From the NCBI GenBank assembly GCA_943788725.1, contig CALSRJ010000002.1, forward strand, positions 310,001 to 374,000: a stretch of DNA of 64,000 bases, in the 5' to 3' direction. Numbering within the stretch: the first letter of the stretch is position 1; each line of letters starts with the position of its first letter. The notes under the pieces were generated by a model. The model worked only from the letters and a program-made list of their open reading frames with translations. It did not search any database and had not been told where the DNA came from. The position numbers were made by a program, and so were the translations under genes. Below, piece after piece: positions 35,622 to 44,469 of the stretch. Source of the DNA: an uncultured Flavobacteriales bacterium (GTDB taxonomy: Bacteria; Bacteroidota; Bacteroidia; Flavobacteriales_G; Salibacteraceae).

Positions 35622-37772
35622 TTAACGCACTACCGTGATGGTGCCAAGTCTCTGCTCTTCCCTTCCGAACTTGTCTATGATGAATGCCTCATAGCTAAAT
35701 ACGGTCTGCGGCTCATCGACATACTCCATAAGGTCAACCGGCTGGTTCATCGCATTCACTCGGGCCACTTCCATGCCCCATCTGTCTCGGACAATCATCA
35801 CAAATTCCCGAACACCCTCTCCGCTAACCCTATAATCTTCGTTCAATGCATCCCCATTTGGACTGTAGGCGGAAGGAATGTAAACTGCATATATGGGCTC
35901 GATGGTAACGTATTGGGTGGTATCATCTCGGCATTCGTATTCGTTGAACACCTCGAGCGTGATGGTATAGCGCGCCGTATCCATCGGATAGGTGACGGAA
36001 GGATTCTGGGTGTATGAAAAGGCTTCTTCATTCTCAGTCCAAATCCAGCGTTCTGCGTTGATGGAAGCATCCTCATATTGGACCATTGGCTTCAACACTT
36101 CAATACGCTCAGGTTGAAAGGTAAAGTCGGCCTTGACCGTTTTGGGATATACCTCCACTGACCTCGTCAAGGTAGCAACGCAGTTAGCATCGCTGGTCAA
36201 TGTCAACTGCACGTCGACCAATCCTGGATCTGGAAAGGAGATCCACTCCTCTTCTGAATCTCCTTTGATAAGCGTTCCAAAACGCCAATCGTATTGAACG
36301 ATTCTACCAGACCGTATGGTCGAAGCATCAACAAAGCGCGTAGGGTCGTTGATGCAAGCAGGCTCCGTAATAAAGTTGGGTACTGGAAAAGGATACACCC
36401 TCACCACATCAGAGAATGTATCACGACGAACACCATTAGAAATAGTGATCAGCCTTACTGCATAACTCCCTCCCTTGGAGTAGGTGTGACTCGGAGAAGG
36501 AAGATTCGAAAAACCGCCATCACCGAACGACCAGCGATAGCCCGTAATCTCTCCAGCTACAGGGGGTAAACTTTTGTCTATGAAGCTAGCCGTAAGTCCA
36601 CACGTGTCTTGTAAAGAAAAATTGGGATAAGAGGGCGGATAGTAGGTAAACACCCGACTCGTTGAATCCAAACATCCACTGTCGTTCCGCGCATAGAGGG
36701 TCACCTGAAAAATTCCAAACGAATCGTAGGTGTGGATAGGGTTTAATTCGCTGCTCGAAGACCCATCCCCAAAATCCCACCAAACGCTGTCCAGGTTGGC
36801 TTGATAGGCATAGCTTGTGTTATTGAAGACCGCCGCAATCAGACCTGTATCAAATTGCGCGGAGAACTGAGCAAAGACGTCCGATCCTGAAAGCGCTTCG
36901 GCAAGCTTGCTCTCGCATCCGTTGTTGCTGATGAGTTGACAAACGACCGAGTCCCCTTCGTCCATGCCGAAGAATTCGGAAGTGTCACTCAACACCCCAT
37001 TGTTCCAAATATATTCCTCAAACCCAGGAGGGGCTACCAAGGTCAATGGGTCCTCCTTCATGCACCAATCGTATTCAAACCGCGCAGGATTGCATTCAAT
37101 AGAGAAATACCCATAAGAAAAATGTTGGCTCAGTCCACAATCTCCATTCGCGACTTCCACCGTAACGATCTGACCGAGATATGGGCGCAGGTCCAAGGTA
37201 ATTACCTGCCAATCCGCCCATTCAATCTTGGTCGGATTCGAAGTTCCGTTGTCGTAATTGTAATTCTTGGTCGGATAATTCGTGAAATTTGGAATGTACC
37301 GGACATCTGTACAGAAGATCGTGCTATCGTTTTGGTCTAGCAGGCGCGCACCGAAAATGGGTTGCCTGTCTTCCGGATGATTCGGCCGTTCAGAAACGGC
37401 TGCGAAATAAAGGGTGAACAAAGCGTTCTCATTCGAAACCAAAAAGCTCTTCTTCAAACGTTCTGCCGCGGCTCCGTCGTTCTGATCACCCAAGCGTATC
37501 GAATAATTTCCTCCTGGGGGCACCAACGGCAGTTCTCCACCCGTGTAAGGGTCATACAAAGAAGTATCGCTGTTGAATACAAACCTCGAACCGCTTCCTC
37601 CAGTAGGATAAGCGTTAGGCGTAGATATGGCATCTATGGTCGTTCCCAAAGTGCGAAGTCCGATAGAGCGGTCCCACCCAGCCCAAGAACCATCGTCCAA
37701 TCCTTGAGATGGGCATTGAGCCCACACTCCAATTGGCAATAACGAAAAGATTACCCAAGCAATCCGTGACAT
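35622..37772 (-). CDS. PKD-domain protein with type B T9SS (gliding-motility CTD) tail
   Basis: 716 residues. Signal peptide ending GVWAQ. An N-terminal lectin-like region is followed by PKD repeats (WWDFGDGSSSSELNPIHTY; YRWSFGDGGFSNLPSPSHTY; a third with DWRFG). The end (VYIPSAYSPNGDALNEDYRV ... VRDRWGMEVAR ... FGREEQRLGTITVVR) is the type B C-terminal domain that directs export and surface release by T9SS. It interrupts the paa genes on the same strand. Confidence 0.88.
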   Translation of the reverse strand: MSRIAWVIFSLLPIGVWAQCPSQGLDDGSWAGWDRSIGLRTLGTTIDAISTPNAYPTGGSGSRFVFNSDTSLYDPYTGGELPLVPPGGNYSIRLGDQNDGAAAERLKKSFLVSNENALFTLYFAAVSERPNHPEDRQPIFGARLLDQNDSTIFCTDVRYIPNFTNYPTKNYNYDNGTSNPTKIEWADWQVITLDLRPYLGQIVTVEVANGDCGLSQHFSYGYFSIECNPARFEYDWCMKEDPLTLVAPPGFEEYIWNNGVLSDTSEFFGMDEGDSVVCQLISNNGCESKLAEALSGSDVFAQFSAQFDTGLIAAVFNNTSYAYQANLDSVWWDFGDGSSSSELNPIHTYDSFGIFQVTLYARNDSGCLDSTSRVFTYYPPSYPNFSLQDTCGLTASFIDKSLPPVAGEITGYRWSFGDGGFSNLPSPSHTYSKGGSYAVRLITISNGVRRDTFSDVVRVYPFPVPNFITEPACINDPTRFVDASTIRSGRIVQYDWRFGTLIKGDSEEEWISFPDPGLVDVQLTLTSDANCVATLTRSVEVYPKTVKADFTFQPERIEVLKPMVQYEDASINAERWIWTENEEAFSYTQNPSVTYPMDTARYTITLEVFNEYECRDDTTQYVTIEPIYAVYIPSAYSPNGDALNEDYRVSGEGVREFVMIVRDRWGMEVARVNAMNQPVDLMEYVDEPQTVFSYEAFIIDKFGREEQRLGTITVVR

Positions 37773-37834
37773 GCAGTTGTAAACACCATTAAACAGACTT
37801 TGTTTCTTTATACTTGGATGTAAATTTCATTCAC

Positions 37835-39283
37835 ATGCCTATAAATCAATGGTTTCATCGTCTATTTCCGCTCATGTTTATTGCTGTGGTAAGTGCAATC
37901 TCATGCTCAGCCCAAGACCGCGCCCTAAACACCGTAGAAGTCGAACTACAACGTTTGATCCAAGATCCGGCATTGAAACACGGACAGCTCGCCTTCGTTG
38001 CCGTTAATTTGGACAATGGCACCGTGATCGCAGAGCACAACAACTATCGGTCGATGATTCCCGCATCCATCCAAAAGGTGATCACCACCGCCACCAGCCT
38101 CGATCGTTTCGGCCCTGCCCACAGTTTCAAGACAAGCATTGGCTTTACAGGCAGCATCGCGGAAGGCACGCTGCAAGGGGACCTCATCATTCTTGGTGTG
38201 GGTGACCCAACGCTTGGATCGCGCTTCTTTCGGGGAGATGAAGATGGGAACGCCATCAAAACGGCCATCAGCAATGCTGGCATCACCGCCGTGAACGGGA
38301 AGGTCATTGTGGATGCCAGTGCGTATGTAAAACACACCACCCCTGATGCAATGTCATGGGAAGACATGGGTAACTACTTTGGCGCTACACCCAGCGCGTT
38401 CATGTGGAAAGACAACATGATGGAAGTAGCCTTGCGCAGTGGCCAAGTGGGAACCGATGTTGTGCTAGCCGACCCGTGGCCGACAGATGGGCCTTTTTCC
38501 CTTGAGATTGATATTCAGGCTGCCGAAGGCACGAAAGACGACGCTTGGTTTTTCAGCGCCCCCGGCAGCGATATGATCTATGGAAAAGGAAGCATTCCTG
38601 CGCATCGCGAACGCTTCGTGGTGAAGATCTCCAACCCCGACCCGATGCATACGTTCTGCCAATGGATGATCGACGACTTGGATTTGGGCACCCCCGAAAT
38701 TCAGATCAACCATGAGCGCATCCCTATCCCTAATATTCAGGTTTTGGTGGAGTTGGAATCACCCCATTTATCTGACCTCATTCGCATCACGAACCAAGAA
38801 AGCGTCAACTTATTTGCAGAAGCCTTGAACCTTGCAAACGACCCAGCAGAAGTTTACCGATCGGTGGATGGAGGCCTTGAAGCTTCAAAAGCATTCCTCA
38901 AAAAGCACAAGATAAAGGCAGCAGGTGTAAGGCTTTTGGATGGCAGCGGAATCTCCCCCATGAATCGGATGACGGCGCAGACCATGGTGGAGGTATTGAG
39001 TGCGATGTATCGAACGGATTCCTACGAGTTCTTTCGCGCTAGCCTTGCCGTGGGAGGCGAGTCAGGTACGATGAAATGGTATTTTAAATCCGGGGCTGCC
39101 AAAGGCAACATCCGCGGCAAAAGCGGGACCATGACAGGGGTTCGGAATTACGCGGGCTACGTCAAGAATCAGCACGGCGAGCAGATCGCCTTTTGCTTGA
39201 TGATGAACGACTACGACGAAGACCGTCGCTCAGAAGTGATGAACAAATTCGAGACGCTGATCGAAGCGGTGATTCAGGATTAG
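37835..39283 (+). CDS. dacB: D-alanyl-D-alanine carboxypeptidase/endopeptidase (PBP4 type)
   Basis: About 482 residues from the ATG at 37835. Penicillin-binding protein of class C type 4: the SxxK motif SIQK (in IPASIQKVITTA), SVN in the second motif, and KSGT in the third. It trims or cuts peptidoglycan cross-links in the periplasm. The gene lies head-to-head with the type B protein gene and overlaps paaH by 4 bp at the 3' ends. Confidence 0.92.
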   Translation: MPINQWFHRLFPLMFIAVVSAISCSAQDRALNTVEVELQRLIQDPALKHGQLAFVAVNLDNGTVIAEHNNYRSMIPASIQKVITTATSLDRFGPAHSFKTSIGFTGSIAEGTLQGDLIILGVGDPTLGSRFFRGDEDGNAIKTAISNAGITAVNGKVIVDASAYVKHTTPDAMSWEDMGNYFGATPSAFMWKDNMMEVALRSGQVGTDVVLADPWPTDGPFSLEIDIQAAEGTKDDAWFFSAPGSDMIYGKGSIPAHRERFVVKISNPDPMHTFCQWMIDDLDLGTPEIQINHERIPIPNIQVLVELESPHLSDLIRITNQESVNLFAEALNLANDPAEVYRSVDGGLEASKAFLKKHKIKAAGVRLLDGSGISPMNRMTAQTMVEVLSAMYRTDSYEFFRASLAVGGESGTMKWYFKSGAAKGNIRGKSGTMTGVRNYAGYVKNQHGEQIAFCLMMNDYDEDRRSEVMNKFETLIEAVIQD

Positions 39284-40440
39284 TCCTTGTAAAACAACTG
39301 CTTGAACGCTGCTTTCTGTCGGAGTAATACGCTCGCCCGGTAGCGTTCTTCATGATAGGCCAGATAGAGCTTATCCAATCCGTCTAATACTTCTTGAATG
39401 CCCTTTTCGTCCGCCCATTTCAACAAGCCTTTGGGATAGTTCACCCCCATGGTCATGGCCAAGTCAATGTCTTCTCGCGAGGCAATACCGAGATGCAATG
39501 CATCAGCTGCTTCATTGATCAGCATGATGAGCACACGCCACACAATGGCCTCTCCTACTTTTTGGTTCTTATCCGGCTCAGGCATGGAAGCCCCTTCGGC
39601 ATAGCTGTAATATCCTCTCCCTGTCTTCCTTCCCAAGTAACCTGCTTCCATCATGCGCTTTTGCGTAAACGAAGGCTTGTAACGCGGATCGTAATAAAAG
39701 GCAGTCCAAACGGTTTCGGTTACCGTGTAGTTGATGTCGTTTCCGATGTAGTCCATCAACTCAAACGGCCCCATGCGAAAGCCGCCGATCTCCTTCATGG
39801 CCCAATCGATGGTCGCCATATCGGCAATCCCTTCTTCATAGATCCGGATGGCCTCGCCGTAGAACGGCCGCGCTACGCGGTTTACGATGAAGCCTGGGGT
39901 ATCCTTAGCCACCACCGTTACCTTCCTCCAACTGCCGATCAAACTGCGCGATTGCTGCAGGGTCTCTGCAGAGGTCTGCACTGCAGGGATGATCTCCACC
40001 AACGGCATCAGTGGAGCTGGATTGAAAAAATGAATTCCTACTACACGCGCAGGATTTTCACAGGAAGCCGCAATGGACGCTATGGATAAGGAGCTTGTGT
40101 TAGAAGCGAGAATGCAATCGTTCGCAACCATGGCTTCGAGCGATTGAAAGACCTCCTTCTTAACGTCTATGTTCTCGATGATCGCCTCGATGACGATTCC
40201 CGCATTTGCCATGGCACTCAAGTCGCTGCATGTCTGAATTCGACCGAGGATGTCCTTCATCTCCTGCTCCGTAACCCTGCCTTTCTCTACCAGCCGAGAC
40301 ATGACTTTTTGCAATCCCTTCATCGCGCGTTCCAGCGCCGAATCATTGGTGTCGTATAGATAGACCTTGTGTCCACTTTGCGCAGCGATTTGGGCAATTC
40401 CTGCGCCCATGGTGCCTGCTCCTATTACTCCTACTTCCAT
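39280..40440 (-). CDS. paaH: 3-hydroxyacyl-CoA dehydrogenase (paaH-like)
   Basis: 386 residues. NAD-binding GAGTMGAGIAQIAA at the N-terminus, the catalytic ASNTSSLSI and HFFNPAPLMPLVEI segment, and GFIVNRVARPFYGEA. The C-terminal domain is repeated (two 3HCDH C-domains), with a final region MTMGVNYPKGLLKWADEKG. PaaH oxidises 3-hydroxyadipyl-CoA. The context (paaG, paaD, paaC upstream on the same strand) supports the paa assignment over a housekeeping HBD. Confidence 0.85.
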   Translation of the reverse strand: MEVGVIGAGTMGAGIAQIAAQSGHKVYLYDTNDSALERAMKGLQKVMSRLVEKGRVTEQEMKDILGRIQTCSDLSAMANAGIVIEAIIENIDVKKEVFQSLEAMVANDCILASNTSSLSIASIAASCENPARVVGIHFFNPAPLMPLVEIIPAVQTSAETLQQSRSLIGSWRKVTVVAKDTPGFIVNRVARPFYGEAIRIYEEGIADMATIDWAMKEIGGFRMGPFELMDYIGNDINYTVTETVWTAFYYDPRYKPSFTQKRMMEAGYLGRKTGRGYYSYAEGASMPEPDKNQKVGEAIVWRVLIMLINEAADALHLGIASREDIDLAMTMGVNYPKGLLKWADEKGIQEVLDGLDKLYLAYHEERYRASVLLRQKAAFKQLFYKD

Positions 40441-40444
40441 TAGA

Positions 40445-40803
40445 GTGCAGAAAGATTAATGAATAAAGATGAGTTCAATTGCATTTGAAGCGAAGGTAAA
40501 AGTGTTCAAGAAATTACAGGATGTTCATTTAGACCGGCTTGCCCCTTTCTTGAGGAAATTAATATATCCATTCAGCACGCTACTTATTTCGTGTTTTGAC
40601 TTCAGCTTTCTCTTCACTTCTTCTGGTGCAGAAAGATGAATGAATAAAGATGAGAGCAATTGCAATTCAAGCGAAGGTAAAGGGTTCAAGAAATTACAGG
40701 AAGTTCATTCAGACCGGCTTGCCGCCTCCTTGAGGAAATTAATATAACCATTCAGCATTCTACTTATTTCGTGTTTTGACTGCAGCATTCTCTTCACTTC
40801 TTG
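40445..40803 (-). repeat. 181-bp imperfect tandem duplication over a gene 3' end
   Basis: Copy 1 (40445-40625) and copy 2 (40626-40803) both begin GTGCAGAAAG and are about 85-90% alike by eye. Copy 2 includes the last ~33 codons of the four-helix-bundle gene and its 3' flank. Copy 1 repeats that coding end in frame (EVKRKLKSKHEISSVLNGYI against EVKRMLQSKHEISRMLNGYI) without the rest of the gene. Confidence 0.85.
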
Positions 40804-41076
40804 ATCTGAAATGTACCCTTCATCAAAAGCAACATTCAAATGATCCTGGGTTTCTTCTAAAGAACCCCTCGCAATCCTGCAGTACTGAACATTCTCTTTG
40901 TAATGAAACCTTCCGTGACCTTCAGCAATTTGGGCGGTTATAGAGCGTGAAGATCTGATCATTTGATCCACCAGTCTGAATCTCTCGGAGCTGGGAAGTC
41001 GATTTGCAATTTCAGAAATCTGTATTCGAAATGCTCTTGCCTTCTGGTACAAGGTCAAATCCTCAATGGTTTTCAT
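40705..41076 (-). CDS. four-helix-bundle protein (23S rRNA IVP family)
   Basis: 123 residues. The family pattern is complete: LTLYQKARAFRIQISEIANRLPSSERFRLVDQMIRSSRSITAQIAEG, then RIARGSLEETQDHL. These small bundle proteins were first seen in 23S rRNA intervening sequences, but most lie elsewhere on bacterial chromosomes, with unknown function. It sits inside the paa run. Its last ~33 codons are duplicated just downstream. Confidence 0.9.
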   Translation of the reverse strand: MKTIEDLTLYQKARAFRIQISEIANRLPSSERFRLVDQMIRSSRSITAQIAEGHGRFHYKENVQYCRIARGSLEETQDHLNVAFDEGYISDQEVKRMLQSKHEISRMLNGYINFLKEAASRSE

Positions 41077-41229
41077 ACGAGCAGTTAGTCAAAGCTAGCC
41101 CAAAGCTAAAGCGGTCCTAGTAAAGTGGATTGGCGAATTCTACAATCAACCCTCAACCAATCTTCATTCTTCAATCTTTTTGCTCTCCCATCATGCCCTA
41201 GCAATCTACCCTCGACAACAAATGCCAAA

Positions 41230-42012
41230 TCACTTCCCTTTAAAAACTGGCCGTCTCTTCTCCAAGAATGCACTTACTCCTTCTTGAAAATCTTCCGTCG
41301 CGGCAGCGATGACCTGGGTCCGCCCCTCGGCTTCTAGTTGCTCCTCTAAATTATTGCTGACCGATTCGTTCAAGAGGCGCTTGGTCAAGCCTAAACCTTT
41401 GGTGGGTAATCCAGCCAGTTTCTCCATCAACTTCCACGCAGCAGCGTCAAATTCTTCGTCTTCAAACCATTTGTAGATCATCCCTAAGCGCTCGGCTTCC
41501 GGTCCGTCAATCTTGTCTGCAAGCATCATCAAGGCACTCGCCTTCTGCCATCCGATCAAGCGAGGCAACATATAGGTGCCCCCTGAGTCTGGGATCAAGC
41601 TGATGCTGCTAAAGGCTTGTACGAACACAGCGCTTTTCTTAGCAATGACAATGTCACAAGCCAGAGCCACATTTGCCCCCGCACCTGCTGCCACACCATT
41701 GACACCCGCCACAATCGGCTTTTCTATCGTCCGAAGTCGTTGAATAAGCGGGTTATAATGCTCGTCCACGATCCGCTTGATGTCCGGACCATTCGGATCG
41801 ATCGCCTCGCTTAGGTCCTGACCCGCACAAAACGCCTTACCCTCCCCTGTCAGGTAGATGGCACGCACAGCATCGTTGGACGCACATTCATCCAGCGCCG
41901 CTTGGCACGCTTTGGACATTTCTTGGTTGAAGCTATTGAAGACATTCGGACGGTGAAGGCTGATTTTCGCTACACTCCCGATGATCTCAAATTTGATCGT
42001 TTCTGACGCCAT
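41230..42012 (-). CDS. paaG: 2-(1,2-epoxy-1,2-dihydrophenyl)acetyl-CoA isomerase/enoyl-CoA hydratase
   Basis: 260 residues, crotonase fold. Oxyanion-hole segments FCAGQDLSEA and NGVAAGAGANVALACD are clear, and QAFSSISLIPDSGGTYMLPRLIG matches PaaG (Asp in the active loop), which isomerises the ring-epoxide to oxepin-CoA. A generic enoyl-CoA hydratase is the alternative. Neighbouring paaD, paaC and paaH favour PaaG. Confidence 0.85.
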   Translation of the reverse strand: MASETIKFEIIGSVAKISLHRPNVFNSFNQEMSKACQAALDECASNDAVRAIYLTGEGKAFCAGQDLSEAIDPNGPDIKRIVDEHYNPLIQRLRTIEKPIVAGVNGVAAGAGANVALACDIVIAKKSAVFVQAFSSISLIPDSGGTYMLPRLIGWQKASALMMLADKIDGPEAERLGMIYKWFEDEEFDAAAWKLMEKLAGLPTKGLGLTKRLLNESVSNNLEEQLEAEGRTQVIAAATEDFQEGVSAFLEKRRPVFKGK

Positions 42013-42071
42013 GTTCTTAGTTTTTATCTTCCGGTCTCAAATGTACACTTGACCTGAGTCACCCTCCCCCG

Positions 42072-42569
42072 TTAGAGGCATTTGAAGTAATCAAAAGGCT
42101 CCAAGCACTCCTTGCATTTAAAATGGGCCTTGCAGGGAGTAGACCCAAATTGACTCACCATCAAGGTATCGGTACTCCCACAATTCGGGCATTTCAATTG
42201 TCGCTCTTCACCCATCAAGGCCATCTTATCGGTAGATTCATCTGCCGGTGGGGCAATGCCGTATTCGAGCAATTTCCTCCGACCTTCATCCGAAAGCATG
42301 GTAGTGGACCACGGTGGACTCAGTACTGTATTCACTTTGAATGGATCTACGCCCGCCTCTTTCAACGCGTCGATCACCGATTCTTCGATCACCTGCGTAG
42401 CAGGGCAACCGCTGTACGTTGGGGTAATGTCTACCTCGATCACGCCTGCTTCGTCACGCACATCGCGTACGATGCCTAATTCCACCACCGATATCACTGG
42501 AATCTCAGGGTCCTCCACTTTCGAGAGTACCTTCCAAATCTCAGCGATATGGGCTTCGGTCTTTACCAT
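42072..42569 (-). CDS. paaD: phenylacetyl-CoA epoxidase subunit PaaD
   Basis: 165 residues. DUF59/SufT-like N-domain (KVEDPEIPVISVVELGIVRDV; PTYSGCPATQVIEE) and a C-terminal zinc-ribbon with four Cys pairs (CPNCGS ... CKECLEPF). PaaD helps mature the di-iron epoxidase rather than catalyse. It overlaps paaC by 7 bp, indicating coupled translation. Confidence 0.93.
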   Translation of the reverse strand: MVKTEAHIAEIWKVLSKVEDPEIPVISVVELGIVRDVRDEAGVIEVDITPTYSGCPATQVIEESVIDALKEAGVDPFKVNTVLSPPWSTTMLSDEGRRKLLEYGIAPPADESTDKMALMGEERQLKCPNCGSTDTLMVSQFGSTPCKAHFKCKECLEPFDYFKCL

Positions 42570-43324
42570 GTGGCATCGGGATAGGCCCGCGGCAAGAACT
42601 GCATTTCTGCCAAGATGAAACCCAAGTGCTCCGTGTGGCTTCCTGTCCTTCCACCGGTCTGCATAAAGTCATCTTCAGGCAAAACAAGTGTGGCTTCGTC
42701 GACCACCTCCTTCACCGCTCGATCCCAAGCCTGCTTGAGCGAACACACGTCAGGAAGGATTGAGTTTTCTACCAATGAAGCATCTAACTCCGTTGGGATG
42801 AACAACTCACCCGTATACATCCACACGTCATCGATGGCGCGCTGTATTTTTTCTTTGCTTTCTTCAGTTCCGTCGCCTAAGCGAACAACCCATTCTGAGC
42901 TCCAGCGCTTGTGGTAGGTCACCTCCTTCAAACTCTTTTGCGCAATCGCACTCAAGGTTTCGTCGGTCGACTTAGAGAGTTGCTGCAAAAAAAGGAAATG
43001 CCACTGATCAAAGAAGAACTGTCGAGCAATCGTATCTGCGTAATCTCCATTCGGAATTTCTGCGATCAAAGCATTTTTGAAATCCAATACATCGCGTCGA
43101 TACGCCATGTCGTCTTCGCTCTTTTCTTCACCGCTCAATTTACCAGCATAATCCAAATACATCCGCGCTTGACCGATGAGGTCGAGGGAGATATTCGTCA
43201 TAGCGATATCCTGCTCCAGCACTGGGCCATGGCCGCACCATTCGCCTAGACGGTGACCGAGGATTAAGGTGTTATCACCCAAGTGGGCGACTGCTTCGTA
43301 AAGGGCGTTGTTTGCTTTCATCAA
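42563..43324 (-). CDS. paaC: phenylacetyl-CoA epoxidase structural subunit PaaC
   Basis: 253 residues. Ferritin-like fold with LGHRLGEWCGHGPVLEQDIAMTNISLDLIGQARMYL and RQFFFDQWHFLFLQQLSKS, both typical of PaaC, the structural partner of catalytic PaaA. Normally paaA and paaB precede paaC. Here nothing of them lies upstream: the next gene (43452) is divergent and unrelated. The start may be Met1 or Met2. Confidence 0.93.
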   Translation of the reverse strand: MMKANNALYEAVAHLGDNTLILGHRLGEWCGHGPVLEQDIAMTNISLDLIGQARMYLDYAGKLSGEEKSEDDMAYRRDVLDFKNALIAEIPNGDYADTIARQFFFDQWHFLFLQQLSKSTDETLSAIAQKSLKEVTYHKRWSSEWVVRLGDGTEESKEKIQRAIDDVWMYTGELFIPTELDASLVENSILPDVCSLKQAWDRAVKEVVDEATLVLPEDDFMQTGGRTGSHTEHLGFILAEMQFLPRAYPDATW

Positions 43325-43395
43325 GACATAGTTTTACTTGGACAGGCCAAAAGTATCATTCGTGAATTATAGTTAACTGAACAATAATCACCGGA

Positions 43396-43432
43396 TTTTG
43401 CTTAAATTCATGATCGTCATCAGTTACCTTTG
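43396..43432 (+). promoter_or_regulatory. Bacteroidota-type promoter of the T9SS protein gene
   Basis: TACCTTTG at 43425-43432 matches TAnnTTTG exactly. A TTTTG lies 24 nt upstream (43396-43400), a somewhat long spacing. The ATG is 20 bp downstream. Confidence 0.45.
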
Positions 43433-43451
43433 ACCATTGAAACGGATTCCT

Positions 43452-44171
43452 ATGAAGAAAATTTACGCAGTACTCTTAAGTCTTTTACCCCTTCTCAGCT
43501 TTGGCCAGTTCAGTGTTGAATGGCATACGCCTGAATTGAAAGAAGGCAATCCCGGTGGTGACATCGGGTTTGATTATACCCTGACCAATACAAGCACATC
43601 AGATTCCATCGACATTACTTGGAAGTTTACGCACGACCTAGCAAATTCTGCAGGCGTGTGGGAAGACTACATGTGTGAAGGCATTTTTGTTTGTTGGCCA
43701 GCTACCATGCGCAACAACACGTTCTCTTTGGCACCAAGTCAAGGTGTTGACATGTACCACCACATCCTCACCCTCAATGAAGAGGATACTGGTATGTACG
43801 TGAGTACCGCATTTATTTGGCAGGCGGATGACTCTGCAAATACAGTACAGGAGATGGTTGTGACCGCACATGTGATGTTGGAACAAGGTCCTCCCGCTGG
43901 CTTGAATGACCTTTATGGACAAGAAGCGAGTTTAGCGCAGAACGCACCGAATCCTTTCAAAGCAACAACCCTGATCAAGTACACCCTCGCAGGTGATGCA
44001 GGCACGATGAAATTTCAAGACCTCACTGGAAAACTGGTTATGGAAATGCCTTTGAACAAGCAAAGCGGTTCCGTCAACCTGCAAGGACAACTCGAATCAG
44101 GCATTTACTTCTACTCCCTCTGGGAAAACGGCGCCATGGTCGACAGCAAGCGCATGCAGGTCATCGACTAA
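43452..44171 (+). CDS. small T9SS-secreted protein
   Basis: About 239 residues from the ATG at 43452 (MKKIYAVLLSLLPLLSFGQ signal peptide). The body is a beta-rich domain, and the C-terminal ~75 residues (SLAQNAPNPFKATTLIKY ... GQLESGIYFYSLWENG) form a type A T9SS sorting domain. The cargo function is unknown. A hairpin terminator follows 20 bp after the stop. Confidence 0.82.
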   Translation: MKKIYAVLLSLLPLLSFGQFSVEWHTPELKEGNPGGDIGFDYTLTNTSTSDSIDITWKFTHDLANSAGVWEDYMCEGIFVCWPATMRNNTFSLAPSQGVDMYHHILTLNEEDTGMYVSTAFIWQADDSANTVQEMVVTAHVMLEQGPPAGLNDLYGQEASLAQNAPNPFKATTLIKYTLAGDAGTMKFQDLTGKLVMEMPLNKQSGSVNLQGQLESGIYFYSLWENGAMVDSKRMQVID

Positions 44172-44191
44172 GGTTTAGATTAAAACACTTT

Positions 44192-44221
44192 AAAAGCTCG
44201 CTCCGAAGGCGGGCTTTTTTT
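44192..44221 (+). terminator. intrinsic terminator
   Basis: AAGCTCGC pairs with GCGGGCTT (one G-T) around a short loop, followed by seven T. It lies just after the T9SS protein gene. Confidence 0.75.
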
Positions 44222-44261
44222 ATATCCATTTCTGAAATTTTAAATTGAGTCCGAAGAGGAA

Positions 44262-44360
44262 TTAAGTAGGTGCTGTCATGGGCGTGCCCTGCGCCTGCGG
44301 CCCAGGTCGGGCTCTTCGCTATATCCCCACCGCTGCGCCGTGGGGGATGCCGCTGCGATC
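44262..44360. repeat. GC-rich palindromic intergenic element (REP-like)
   Basis: A patch much richer in GC than its surroundings, with nested inverted repeats such as ATCCCCAC...GTGGGGGAT and GCGTG...CACGC. The motif GTCGGGCTCTTCGC...ATGCCGCTGCGATCCC resembles, from memory, dispersed intergenic elements of many Bacteroidota genomes. 44222-44469 otherwise holds no gene. Confidence 0.4.
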
Positions 44361-44469
44361 CCTCACGCGGGAATCGATACCAACGAAGATTAAGCTGTAT
44401 CCCTTCCTGCATAAGGCAAGACCTTATCAAGGGTCGCACGCTCCAACCCACCAAGCGAAACAGTGACGC

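Noticed and set aside
39394-40089. 231-codon + strand frame
   Set aside because: Lies antisense to paaH, which has complete motifs.
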